Shown here one piece after another: positions 5,751-13,191 of a stretch of 13,362 bases of DNA (position 1 is its first letter; every line of letters begins with the position of its first letter). The position numbers and the translations under genes are program-made. The stretch spans positions 1 through 13,362 of the forward strand of contig DXEZ01000060.1 in NCBI GenBank assembly GCA_019114715.1. Direction: 5' to 3'. Origin of the DNA: Candidatus Sphingobacterium stercoripullorum (GTDB taxonomy: Bacteria > Bacteroidota > Bacteroidia > Sphingobacteriales > Sphingobacteriaceae). The notes under the pieces were generated by a model. That model was not told where the DNA came from. It made no database searches and was given only the letters and a program-made list of their open reading frames with translations.

Positions 5751-6667
5751 TTTCTGCCTAAATACCCCTGCAGATTATGGATGACTTTATCACTTAATCG
5801 CTCAAAGGCCTGTATAGTTCGCCCCACTGAAACATTTTGACAGTATACATTGGGGAGATCTATCAGGTCTTCATCTCCTAATGCCAGTAAAGTATCGCAG
5901 TACAACAGGTTTTCAGAATTAGAAACCCACTCTTTAAGGGCGTTCTTATCCCATGCTGGAGATAAGCCGGTATTGAATAGGATTTTGTTATTCCCCAAAG
6001 CATCAAACTCTTCTTGATACATTAAAACCGTATTTTTATTCAAGCAGCAACAAACAACCTGACTCTCCGATAAAACTTCTTTAAGCGCTTTATAGTGGTA
6101 GCCTTTTTTGCGGGCTTCTATTTTTTCTGATCTGGAGAAATAACTTATTTCAGCGCCAAAAAAAGATAGCGCGTCAGCAATTAATCCTCCCGATGCACCC
6201 AACCCAACTACACCAACCTTCAAGCCAGTTATCTCACTAGGGATACCAAGCCACGGAATTCGTTTTTCACCTTGTTTATTCTCTCCAAAACCATGAAGTA
6301 GCTGAATAATCTCACTCACCACATATTCTGCAACACCCTCATCGCCATAATCCCGAATACCCGTCACTTCTATCCCCAGTTCTCCCGCAGCACGAATATC
6401 AACATTTGCACTTTCTGGAGAGTACAAAGAGCAGCACATACCAATATATTTTAACGCAGGAGCACTATTTATAACCTCTTTGCCCAAGTAAGAAGTATAA
6501 CTAAGAAGCACAGCATCTGCTTCACCAATCCTTCTAATCATCTCCTGATCGCTTCCTGGGATGGAGTCGTACACCACAACTTCATCTGCATAAGTCTTCA
6601 AACTCTCTTCCGCCCGACCGGTTAAGTTTAAGGGTTCTAGAGCAACTAACTTTTTAAATTTTTTCAT
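5747..6667 (-). CDS. D-2-hydroxyacid dehydrogenase-like protein with altered active site
   Basis: This 306-residue protein has the two-domain fold of NAD(P)-dependent D-2-hydroxyacid dehydrogenases. A substrate domain covers about 1-110, the segment GVAEYVVSEIIQLLHGF starts at about 111, and the nucleotide motif VGVVGLGASGG spans about 151-161. The second strand of the Rossmann domain ends in SYFSRSEK, with Ser where NAD-preferring enzymes have Asp, suggesting NADPH use. The usual catalytic residues are not at their normal places: the arginine of the family's NTxRG is replaced in NTGLS (about 232-236), the Glu of DVFxxEP is not evident near CDTLLALGDED, and the His after LPNV is absent from LPNVYCQNVSVG (about 271-282). 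It may be a divergent enzyme or a binding protein. The stop overlaps that of the aspartate dehydrogenase homologue, so no terminator separates the two. Confidence 0.8.
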   Translation of the reverse strand: MKKFKKLVALEPLNLTGRAEESLKTYADEVVVYDSIPGSDQEMIRRIGEADAVLLSYTSYLGKEVINSAPALKYIGMCCSLYSPESANVDIRAAGELGIEVTGIRDYGDEGVAEYVVSEIIQLLHGFGENKQGEKRIPWLGIPSEITGLKVGVVGLGASGGLIADALSFFGAEISYFSRSEKIEARKKGYHYKALKEVLSESQVVCCCLNKNTVLMYQEEFDALGNNKILFNTGLSPAWDKNALKEWVSNSENLLYCDTLLALGDEDLIDLPNVYCQNVSVGRTIQAFERLSDKVIHNLQGYLGRN

Positions 6668-6968
6668 GTAGAATAAACACTTTACCGGCGCAAGTTAGTA
6701 AATCCTAACGAGAGATGCTAGCGCCAAAAAATCCGTTCAAGTATTAACTCAGCTCCAACTTGTTGCACGCGTATTCCTAAAGCTTGTTGGGCTATGAAAG
6801 AACCTGATTTCTGATCAAATTGGGCTCTAAAATTTTTACCAATTTAAGCATTACAAAAACTTTGCGTGCATGAATACAACAGCCCTTTGGCACGGTTAAT
6901 GCTTTTTTGAGAACCCAACGAATTAATCTTAATGTTTAGTATCAAACAAATAATTAAAGTTTAAACCA
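6668..6968. other. 301-bp spacer between divergent genes, no gene seen
   Basis: This region must hold the start signals of the minus-strand dehydrogenase and the plus-strand DUF3078 gene. Only peptides of ten codons or fewer are open from its ATGs. A weak inverted repeat, AAATTGG (6817-6823) with CCAATTT (6839-6845), is visible. I could not find a convincing Bacteroidota -33/-7 promoter pair (TTTG and TAnnTTTG) on either strand. Confidence 0.5.
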
Positions 6969-7829
6969 ATGAAAAAACTGTTACTTATTACTGTAGGTTC
7001 TTTGATGGCTTTTAGCGCTTGGTCACAAGAGGCGGAAGCTGAAACTGATTCCATTCCCACTGGCCCTTGGCATTCAGAAGGAAACTTCGCTTTTATTGCT
7101 AACCAATCGAGCTATTCCAACTGGCAAGCGGGTGGTGACAACAACTTTTCTGGAAGTATTAACGTAAATTACGACTTAAACTACAGTAAAGACGACTGGA
7201 CTTGGGATAACAAATTTCAAATCAACTACGGTTTAACCAAGATAAAAAGTGAAAAAGCACAAAAAACAGACGACCGAATAGAAATCAACTCTCTACTAGG
7301 TAAGCAAGCTCGTGGACTGTGGTATTACTCGGGGTTTGTAAACTTTAAATCTCAGCTAGCAAATGGATACGATCCTAGCGATAAGGATGTCAAGAACTCG
7401 CATTTCTTTTCTCCAGCTTACTTACAATTCGGACCGGGTATGCTTTGGAAGAAATCAGACAATTTTAAAGTTAATATAGCACCAGCAACCGCAAGGTTTA
7501 TTTTTGTACATGGACATTTTACAGAAAATGGAGAATCCTTCGGTGTAGAACAAGGGGAAACTTCACGCTTTGAGTTTGGTGCTTCACTATCAGCTTTATA
7601 CAAGTTTGATATTATGGAAAATGTATCAGCAGAAAACAAGTTGAATTTATACTCTAACTATTTAGAGAAGCCAGAAAATGTGGATATAGACTATGAATTA
7701 AATGTGGTCATGCAGATTAACCGTTTTTTATCTACCAATATAGCGTTCCAAACAATCTACGACGACAACGCCTATAAGGGATTCCAAATTAGGCAAATGG
7801 TAGGTTTAGGACTCAATTATAAGTTCTAA
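6969..7829 (+). CDS. DUF3078 family outer-membrane beta-barrel protein
   Basis: A 286-residue exported protein of the DUF3078 family, common in Bacteroidota and of unknown function. Residues 1-20 form a clear signal peptide: KK at the N-terminus, hydrophobic LLLITVGSLMAFSAW, then SQ before an acidic mature start. The mature part begins with the family motif GPWHSEGNFAFIANQSSYSNWQAGG and consists of alternating beta-strand stretches rich in aromatic residues and Asn, without transmembrane helices. It ends in LGLNYKF; a terminal Phe is typical of proteins folded into the outer membrane. It is transcribed alone, since the neighbours on both sides are on the other strand and a strong hairpin follows 22 nt after its stop. 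The structural role is inferred; no substrate or partner can be named. Confidence 0.85.
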   Translation: MKKLLLITVGSLMAFSAWSQEAEAETDSIPTGPWHSEGNFAFIANQSSYSNWQAGGDNNFSGSINVNYDLNYSKDDWTWDNKFQINYGLTKIKSEKAQKTDDRIEINSLLGKQARGLWYYSGFVNFKSQLANGYDPSDKDVKNSHFFSPAYLQFGPGMLWKKSDNFKVNIAPATARFIFVHGHFTENGESFGVEQGETSRFEFGASLSALYKFDIMENVSAENKLNLYSNYLEKPENVDIDYELNVVMQINRFLSTNIAFQTIYDDNAYKGFQIRQMVGLGLNYKF

Positions 7830-7851
7830 AATCAAACAATTTGTTGACGAG

Positions 7852-7887
7852 ACGAGGTATAACGAAACAGTTTATACCTCGTTTTTT
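7852..7887 (+). terminator. intrinsic terminator after the DUF3078 gene
   Basis: An 11-bp perfect stem, ACGAGGTATAA (7852-7862) with TTATACCTCGT (7872-7882), has a 9-nt loop and a six-T run (7882-7887). The stop codon of the convergent galM gene lies at the end of the T run. On the minus strand the same hairpin is not followed by a T run, so it is a much weaker signal for galM. Confidence 0.9.
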
Positions 7888-8947
7888 ATTTCTTAATTCC
7901 GAAATTATAGATAATCGTTTTTTGAAAAACTTGCTCAGGCGTGAGCTTGACACTAGGAAAATGTTTCTGATTTGGGCTATCGGGATAAAACTGAGCCTCC
8001 AAACAGAAGCCTCCGTTTTTCAGGTATTTCCGACCTAATTTTCCGCGATCGTCTGCTAAAAAATTGCCCGTATATAAGTGCACTGAAGGCATATCGGTGT
8101 AAAGAGACAATTGAACTCCCGACTCTTCAGAGTAAGCTACGGCCGCTGCACGGTCCAAGCTTCCATCCAGCTTAAAGCTATGGTCATAGCCTCCAGCTAA
8201 CTCAAGCTGTTCACCGCCCTGCTTCAGGCCTTCGTCAAACCTCTTAAAGGCCTCAAAATCAAAAGCAGACTCTTTTACCTTTTTAAAGTCTCCTTGAGGC
8301 ACTTGCTGCTTATTTAAGGGAAGAAATTCTTCGGAATTCAGTTTCAAATAGTGGTCTAAAACATCTCCTTGCCCTTCACCTTTTAGGTTAAAGTAAGCAT
8401 GGTTTGTAGGATTAAATACAGTCGGTTTACTTGTTACAGCACGGAACTTTATAACAAGACTATTTTCATCTGTTAGTTCATAGGAAACTAAAGTTTTAAG
8501 AACGCCTGGGAACCCACCTTCCCCATCAAAAGATTCGTAATAGAAATCTATTTGTTTATTCAGGGAGACCCTTCTATCCCAAACCTTATTATGAAAGCCG
8601 CTGCTACCACTATGCAGGCAATTGCTCGCATTGTTTTCTTCGAGCTGATGGTAATGGCCCTCAAGCTCAAATCCAGCATTGGCTATCCGGTTGGCATATC
8701 GCCCAATAGTTGCACCATGAAACTGTTCCTGAGCATCCATGTAGCTTTGAATGTCTCCGAAACCCAGTACAACATCAATTAAATTCCCTTGCCTATCTGG
8801 CACTAAAACAGAAACTATTCTGGCTCCAAAATCGGTCAAAGCTACTTGCATCCCCCGTTTATTTGTTAAAACAAATAAATGGGTGTTTTTTCCTTTATGA
8901 TTACTTAAAAATTCTCTTGGAATAGGTAATGTATATGTATTCATCAT
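7886..8947 (-). CDS. galM: aldose 1-epimerase (mutarotase)
   Basis: The enzyme interconverts alpha and beta anomers of galactose, glucose and related sugars. At 353 residues it is of normal length. Key motifs are GRYANRI (about 82-88), NCLHSGSSGFHNKVWD (about 109-124), the signature NPTNHAYFNL (about 179-188) with the catalytic-acid His183, GGYDHSF (about 253-258) and GFCLEAQFYPDSPN with the catalytic-base Glu317. The family's common LHGG reads LHSG here. There is no obvious signal peptide, so it probably acts in the cytoplasm. Two ATG codons stand in tandem at the start (8947 and 8944); either may be used. No other sugar gene is adjacent, so the specific sugar cannot be told. Confidence 0.93.
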   Translation of the reverse strand: MMNTYTLPIPREFLSNHKGKNTHLFVLTNKRGMQVALTDFGARIVSVLVPDRQGNLIDVVLGFGDIQSYMDAQEQFHGATIGRYANRIANAGFELEGHYHQLEENNASNCLHSGSSGFHNKVWDRRVSLNKQIDFYYESFDGEGGFPGVLKTLVSYELTDENSLVIKFRAVTSKPTVFNPTNHAYFNLKGEGQGDVLDHYLKLNSEEFLPLNKQQVPQGDFKKVKESAFDFEAFKRFDEGLKQGGEQLELAGGYDHSFKLDGSLDRAAAVAYSEESGVQLSLYTDMPSVHLYTGNFLADDRGKLGRKYLKNGGFCLEAQFYPDSPNQKHFPSVKLTPEQVFQKTIIYNFGIKK

Positions 8948-9059
8948 TTAAAACATTGTTACTAAAATTAGGTAAAAACAACGATTAAAAAAACTTTTAA
9001 GAACCTATATATACTTTTCATTTAAAATTTAGATGCCACTCCTCCGCAAAAGAAAGCAT

Positions 9060-9086
9060 AAAAAAACCCTCCAAATTGGAGGGTTT
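9060..9086 (-). terminator. intrinsic terminator of the groES-groEL operon
   Basis: Read on the minus strand, AAACCCTCCA (9086-9077) and TGGAGGGTTT (9073-9064) form a 10-bp stem with a 3-nt loop, followed by a run of T (complement of the A run from 9066 down to 9060). It begins 22 nt after the groEL stop. Confidence 0.93.
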
Positions 9087-9108
9087 ATATTTTTCGGACG
9101 ATTGATTA

Positions 9109-10752
9109 TTACATCATTCCACCCATACCACCTGCACCACCCATAGCTGCTGCTGGGTTTATTGCTGGTGTTTCTTCCGGTTCGTCTGCTAGAACACACT
9201 CTGTTGTTAGCAACATAGATGCAACTGAAGCTGCATTTTCAAGTGCGACTCTTGAAACTTTAGTTGGGTCAATAACTCCTGCAGAAATCAAGTTTTCAAA
9301 CTTGTCTGAGCGAGCATTGTAACCGAAATCACCTTCTCCTTCTCTAACCTTCTGTACAATGACAGCTCCTTCTATACCTGCGTTTGCACAGATTTGGCGA
9401 AGTGGCTCTTCAATTGCACGTCTGATGATGTCAATACCAATTTGTTCGTCTTCGTTCACTCCTTTAAGGTCGTTTAACGCTTCAGTAGAACGGATGTAAG
9501 AAACTCCACCACCTGCAACAATACCTTCTTCTACTGCTGCTCTAGTTGCGTGCAATGCATCGTCAACACGGTCTTTCTTTTCTTTCATTTCTACCTCAGT
9601 AGTCGCTCCTACATATAGTACAGCAACACCGCCAGCAAGCTTAGCTAAACGCTCTTGTAGTTTTTCTTTATCGTAATCTGAAGTAGTAACTTCAATTTGA
9701 GCTCTAATTTGGTTGATGCGTGCTTCAATAGCATCAGCGCTTCCAGCACCATTTACGATTGTTGTGTTATCTTTATCAACAACAATTTTCTCTGCGCTAC
9801 CTAAGTACTCAACTTCTGCATTCTCAAGCTTATATCCTTGCTCTTCAGATATTACAGTACCACCAGTTAGGATAGCTATATCTTCCAACATAGCTTTACG
9901 ACGATCACCAAAACCAGGTGCCTTAACAGCAACAACTTTCAATGATCCACGGATTTTATTAACTACTAAAGTTGCTAATGCCTCACCGTCTAAATCTTCC
10001 GATATAATAACTAAAGGCTTACCTGTTTGTACTTGCTTTTCCAAAATAGGTAATAGCTCCTTCATGTTACTAATTTTCTTATCGTAAATAAGAACATGAG
10101 CATCTTCTAAGTCTGCCTCCATTTTCTCGGAGTTCGTCACAAAGTAAGGCGATAAATACCCGCGATCGAACTGCATACCTTCAACCGTTTTTACTTCAGT
10201 TTCAGTACCTTTAGCTTCCTCAACTGTAATAACTCCGTCATTACCAACCTTCTCCATAGCCTCTGCTATAAGTGCTCCGATAACCTCATCGTTATTACCA
10301 GAGATAGTTGCTACCTGACGAATTTTGTTAATATCTTGACCTACTTCTTGAGAATTCTTTTTTAACGTTTCAACAACTTTTGCAACAGCTTTGTCGATTC
10401 CACGTTTTAAATCCATAGGGTTTGCTCCTGCTGCAACAGATTTCAATCCAGGTGCAACAATTGCTTGTGCCAAAACAGTAGCTGTAGTAGTTCCATCTCC
10501 TGCTTGATCCGCAGTTTTGGAAGCAACCTCTTTCACCATTTGAGCACCCATATTTTCTAAAGCATCTTTCAGTTCAATTTCTTTTGCTACTGAAACTCCG
10601 TCTTTAGTAATTGCTGGAGAACCAAATTTCTTCTCAATAATTACGTTTCGTCCTTTAGGACCTAAAGTTACTTTTACTGCATTCGCTAAAGTATCGACTC
10701 CTTTTTTCAGAGCGTCGCGTGCTTCAACATCGTATTTTACTTGTTTTGCCAT
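9109..10752 (-). CDS. groEL: chaperonin GroEL (60 kDa)
   Basis: GroEL forms the cytoplasmic double-ring folding chamber that works with GroES and ATP. The 547-residue sequence is full length. The nucleotide-binding elements GPKGRN (about 31-36), TKDGVSVAKEI (about 50-60) and GDGTTTATVLAQ (about 85-96) are present, along with the PROSITE-type segment AAVEEGIVAGGG. It ends in the usual flexible Gly-Met tail, MGGAGGMGGMM. Antisense open frames within it are shadows. It lies 62 bp after groES with no terminator between, and is followed by a strong terminator, so the pair forms a two-gene operon. Confidence 0.99.
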   Translation of the reverse strand: MAKQVKYDVEARDALKKGVDTLANAVKVTLGPKGRNVIIEKKFGSPAITKDGVSVAKEIELKDALENMGAQMVKEVASKTADQAGDGTTTATVLAQAIVAPGLKSVAAGANPMDLKRGIDKAVAKVVETLKKNSQEVGQDINKIRQVATISGNNDEVIGALIAEAMEKVGNDGVITVEEAKGTETEVKTVEGMQFDRGYLSPYFVTNSEKMEADLEDAHVLIYDKKISNMKELLPILEKQVQTGKPLVIISEDLDGEALATLVVNKIRGSLKVVAVKAPGFGDRRKAMLEDIAILTGGTVISEEQGYKLENAEVEYLGSAEKIVVDKDNTTIVNGAGSADAIEARINQIRAQIEVTTSDYDKEKLQERLAKLAGGVAVLYVGATTEVEMKEKKDRVDDALHATRAAVEEGIVAGGGVSYIRSTEALNDLKGVNEDEQIGIDIIRRAIEEPLRQICANAGIEGAVIVQKVREGEGDFGYNARSDKFENLISAGVIDPTKVSRVALENAASVASMLLTTECVLADEPEETPAINPAAAMGGAGGMGGMM

Positions 10753-10814
10753 TTTTTAAACTCGTTAATTCAGTTTTAATGAATACTTTTAATTTGTTAA
10801 ATCACCAGTAATGA

Positions 10815-11090
10815 TTAAACAATTGCGTAAATATCGGATTCACGCATAATAAGATACTCTTTACCATCGTAGGTAATTTCAGTACCTGAATATTTCCCGT
10901 ACAATACCTTATCACCTACTTTAACTGTAAGTGGTTCATCGGGTGTACCTGTTCCAACCGCTACAACGGTTCCTTCGGATGGTTTTTCTTTTGCAGTATC
11001 AGGAATATAAATTCCAGAAGCTGTCTTTTCTTCCGCTGGAGCAGCTTCTACAACAACTCTGTCTCCAATAGGTTTAATGTTTAATGCCAT
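10815..11090 (-). CDS. groES: co-chaperonin GroES (10 kDa)
   Basis: GroES is the heptameric lid of the GroEL chamber. The 91-residue protein shows the family order: IKPIGDRVVVEAAPAE at the N-terminus, the mobile loop EEKTASGIYIPDTAKEKP (about 20-37) that contacts GroEL, GTVVAVG, then VKVGDKVLYGKYSGTEI and the C-terminal YLIMRESDIYAIV. Length is a little short of the 95-97 residues of other phyla and normal for Bacteroidota. It is first in the operon. The 170 bp upstream to the secG terminator holds its promoter and a duplicated motif, but no CIRCE (HrcA) operator. Confidence 0.98.
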   Translation of the reverse strand: MALNIKPIGDRVVVEAAPAEEKTASGIYIPDTAKEKPSEGTVVAVGTGTPDEPLTVKVGDKVLYGKYSGTEITYDGKEYLIMRESDIYAIV

Positions 11091-11147
11091 AGTTATTAAT
11101 TTTATTAAACTTGACTAATGATATTTAACTAATCTAAACTACTAAAA

Positions 11148-11175
11148 GTATTATCATCAACTATGCCAAAAGCAA
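11148..11175 (-). promoter_or_regulatory. possible groES promoter
   Basis: On the minus strand TTGCTT (11175-11170) and TAATAC (11153-11148) are 16 bp apart, about 60 bp before the groES start. The pair resembles a primary-sigma promoter. It is not a clean match to the Bacteroidota consensus TTTG / TAnnTTTG, so the assignment is tentative. Confidence 0.25.
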
Positions 11176-11221
11176 ATCCCACTTTTTTATTGACATTTTT
11201 TCACAAAAACGACCACCCACA

Positions 11222-11259
11222 CTGCCATAAGACATAATAGACCTGCCAAGCTGACATAA
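11222..11259. promoter_or_regulatory. duplicated motif upstream of groES
   Basis: CTGCCATAAGACATAA (11222-11237) and CTGCCAAGCTGACATAA (11243-11259) are two near-copies spaced 21-22 bp apart, close to two helical turns. A third, weaker TGACAT-like word follows at 11191-11196. They lie 130-170 bp before the groES start and just after the secG terminator. The spacing suggests a stress-regulator operator or activator site; this is inference. Confidence 0.4.
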
Positions 11260-11288
11260 AAAAACCGATAGTTTTAACTATCGGTTTT
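11257..11288 (-). terminator. intrinsic terminator after secG
   Basis: On the minus strand a 12-bp perfect stem, AAAACCGATAGT (11288-11277) and ACTATCGGTTTT (11272-11261), has a 4-nt loop and continues into a T run. It starts 19 nt after the secG stop and separates the envelope operon from groES-groEL. Confidence 0.95.
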
Positions 11289-11307
11289 CTAATATTATGA
11301 AATTATA

Positions 11308-11685
11308 TTATTCATTATCTTCTTCGGGTACACTTTGAATTGGTGCACCTTCTTGTTGCTCTCCTGTTGCTCCATCTGCATCCGGAGATAAGTTGAGCAT
11401 AGGATTGTTTTGCTGTAATGGGGCGTCGATCTGATCACCTAGTCCTCTTTGAGAGCTAGAACCTGTTGGCCCTGTAATATTAATGGCCATACAAAAAACG
11501 ATCAAAGCCAAAATTAAATACCATGTTCCTTTTTCTAAGAAATCACTAGTTCTTTGAACACCCATTAGGTTAGTACCTCCAGAAAAGCCAGAAGACAATC
11601 CTCCGCCTTTCGGATTTTGTATCAACACTAAAAAAGTAAGCAGTGCGCTCGCTAGAACAATAAGTATTATAAATAAAGTAGTCAT
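11308..11685 (-). CDS. secG: preprotein translocase subunit SecG
   Basis: SecG is the small auxiliary subunit of the SecYEG channel in the inner membrane. The 125-residue protein has two membrane helices (about 3-22 and 53-72) joined by the conserved loop IQNPKGGGLSSGFSGG (about 22-37) and MGVQRTSDFLEKGTW, which is diagnostic. The C-terminal 50 residues form an acidic Gln/Pro/Glu-rich tail, longer than in E. coli SecG and common in Bacteroidota. The start lies 15 nt after the stop of the TPR gene, so it is the last gene of the operon; a strong terminator follows. Confidence 0.95.
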   Translation of the reverse strand: MTTLFIILIVLASALLTFLVLIQNPKGGGLSSGFSGGTNLMGVQRTSDFLEKGTWYLILALIVFCMAINITGPTGSSSQRGLGDQIDAPLQQNNPMLNLSPDADGATGEQQEGAPIQSVPEEDNE

Positions 11686-11700
11686 ATCAACACTGATAAA

Positions 11701-12624
11701 TTATTTTCTTTCCTCTAATTTTCGAATTTGGGTCGCAAAATACGATTTTTTTTCTGGATATTTCAAAATTAACTTCTTAAAAATATCAATTGACTTTTCG
11801 TAGAGCCCTTGTTCAGCATAAATTTGAGCTAAAGTCTCTGTAACTAGGCCGTCATTCTCTTTGGCACTCCTTCTAGCTTTATTTTCTAAATTTATCTGAT
11901 CGGGCTGAGGCGGTTTAATTTGAGGCTCCTCTTTTATAAATCGCTCTAAAATTTCCTCAGTTTTTTTAACGCCTTTACTCGTATTGTTATAAGGTACTTT
12001 AACCGGTTCTTTAATAGAAATCTTTTGCTCTGGGCTTTGATAATGTAAAATTGTTTGTTTGATTTGCTGATCTAAAACCAGCTTATCCATTTTCTCAAAA
12101 TCAAACTCTTCTTTTTTATCTGGCTTGGGTAATCGAATATCAACAAAAGGTTGATATGTTTCGGCGTGTTCCATCCGGGTCTTATAAAGCCACCACCTAA
12201 AGCTATAAGGCATCAGCTCATCATCATATAAACTCGGAATCTCTTCTCCTGCCTCCTCATCTTCTACTTGAGATGTTTGACTCACTGGAGCGTTCACACT
12301 AGGAAGTTCTTTGGAATGTTTATCGGACTCCTCCAAGCCTTCATCCTCTACCTCTACATATTCCACATAATCCGATTGGGTTCCAGAAAGATCTAACTCT
12401 TCAATCTCAGGTTCTTGGAAAGATTGTTTTAACCAAAACACATTTGGAGCGAACAGTTTACTTTGCAATTCGTAGTGTAACTCATGCTGCTTCCTTTTAT
12501 CCAAAGCATTCCTCAAAGGCGTCGAGTAGGGGTACTTTTGAAGTAGCGTTTCAAATACTTGATCCTCCACGTCAAAGGGCTGAGAAATTGCTTTATGATA
12601 CAGTTCTTTGCTTGATAAATCCAT
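11701..12624 (-). CDS. conserved TPR-containing protein of unknown function
   Basis: A 307-residue soluble protein with no signal peptide and no membrane helix. The N-terminal part (about 1-70) is helical. A long acidic, low-complexity linker follows (about 75-135, many Glu, Asp and Ser), then a short conserved block with LMPYSFRWWLYKTR and FDFEKMDKLV. At the C-terminus, LVTETLAQIYAEQGLYEKSIDIFKKLILKYP (split by position, about 255-285) forms one recognisable tetratricopeptide repeat. I chose ATG 12624, preceded by a GGAG, over the in-frame TTG at 12642. Genes of this type sit between lptE and secG in related Bacteroidota, as far as I can recall, which suggests a link to envelope assembly or simply a conserved operon. 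No enzymatic motif is visible. Confidence 0.75.
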   Translation of the reverse strand: MDLSSKELYHKAISQPFDVEDQVFETLLQKYPYSTPLRNALDKRKQHELHYELQSKLFAPNVFWLKQSFQEPEIEELDLSGTQSDYVEYVEVEDEGLEESDKHSKELPSVNAPVSQTSQVEDEEAGEEIPSLYDDELMPYSFRWWLYKTRMEHAETYQPFVDIRLPKPDKKEEFDFEKMDKLVLDQQIKQTILHYQSPEQKISIKEPVKVPYNNTSKGVKKTEEILERFIKEEPQIKPPQPDQINLENKARRSAKENDGLVTETLAQIYAEQGLYEKSIDIFKKLILKYPEKKSYFATQIRKLEERK

Positions 12625-12663
12625 AACTACATTATGCTCCAATATTAAAAAACTTCCAACAAA

Positions 12664-13182
12664 CTACCAATTTGCAAAGGCTTTATTAAAAATTTCTTCC
12701 GTTAACATCTCTATAATCTCTTGATTCAACCGATCTTCTTGTGCATGAATATCTCCTGAAAACTCTTTATATTGAGTGAAACTACTGTCGAAGCTCGCCT
12801 CTTCATCGCGACTATTAACGTAAGAGACTTTCACCGTAATGGTCAACCGATTCAATGCCGCTCTATCTGTTCCTGCTTCCACTGCAGCAGGAGCAATGGT
12901 ATAATTTGTTATTTGTCCCTCAAAAATTGCGTCTCCATTATTTGAAACAGTGCTTAATCGAGATTGATTTCGAATACGCTCTTTAAGACCTTCTGTGAAG
13001 TTTTGACTTAAGGTTGGATAAACCATTGGTGCGATGTTTTCGAAAAAGTGTATCTCAACTGTCTTCATCCATTCCGGAATAGATCCTCCAGTAAAGCTAT
13101 AAGAGACACCACAGCTTTTAACTATAAACAAACCTAATACGCAAAGGAATGTATATATACTATTTCTAAGAGATTTTTTCAT
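12664..13182 (-). CDS. lptE: LptE family lipoprotein (LPS assembly)
   Basis: LptE plugs the LptD barrel and helps place lipopolysaccharide in the outer leaflet. The 172-residue protein has a signal peptide ending in IVKSCG, with the likely lipidated cysteine at residue 24. Bacteroidota LptE features follow: GVSYSFTGGSIP, VYPTLSQNFTEGLKERI, IFEGQITNYTIAP, AALNRLTITVKVSY and the end EIFNKAFANW. Length is typical. The start is 9 nt after the stop of the upstream regulator gene, and the next gene starts 39 nt after its own stop, so it lies inside an operon. The lysine just before Ser-Cys makes the lipobox weaker than the consensus. Confidence 0.9.
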   Translation of the reverse strand: MKKSLRNSIYTFLCVLGLFIVKSCGVSYSFTGGSIPEWMKTVEIHFFENIAPMVYPTLSQNFTEGLKERIRNQSRLSTVSNNGDAIFEGQITNYTIAPAAVEAGTDRAALNRLTITVKVSYVNSRDEEASFDSSFTQYKEFSGDIHAQEDRLNQEIIEMLTEEIFNKAFANW

Positions 13183-13191
13183 TTGAATCCA

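Noticed and set aside
6817..6845. Inverted repeat AAATTGG / CCAATTT as a terminator or operator
   Set aside because: Only 7 AT-rich base pairs with a 15-nt loop; such repeats occur by chance at this base composition.
7841..8175. Small + strand open frames across the galM 3' region
   Set aside because: They start in or after the strong terminator and are antisense to galM, with no homology that I can recognise.
9713..10087. 124-codon open frame on the + strand inside groEL
   Set aside because: Antisense shadow of a highly conserved gene with no family resemblance and no promoter or ribosome site.
11091..11260. CIRCE-type HrcA operator before groES
   Set aside because: Looked for TTAGCACTC and its inverted partner and found neither.
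12625..12642. TTG start for the TPR gene at 12642
   Set aside because: An ATG six codons downstream is preceded by GGAG, which overlaps the TTG itself; the ATG is the more likely start.
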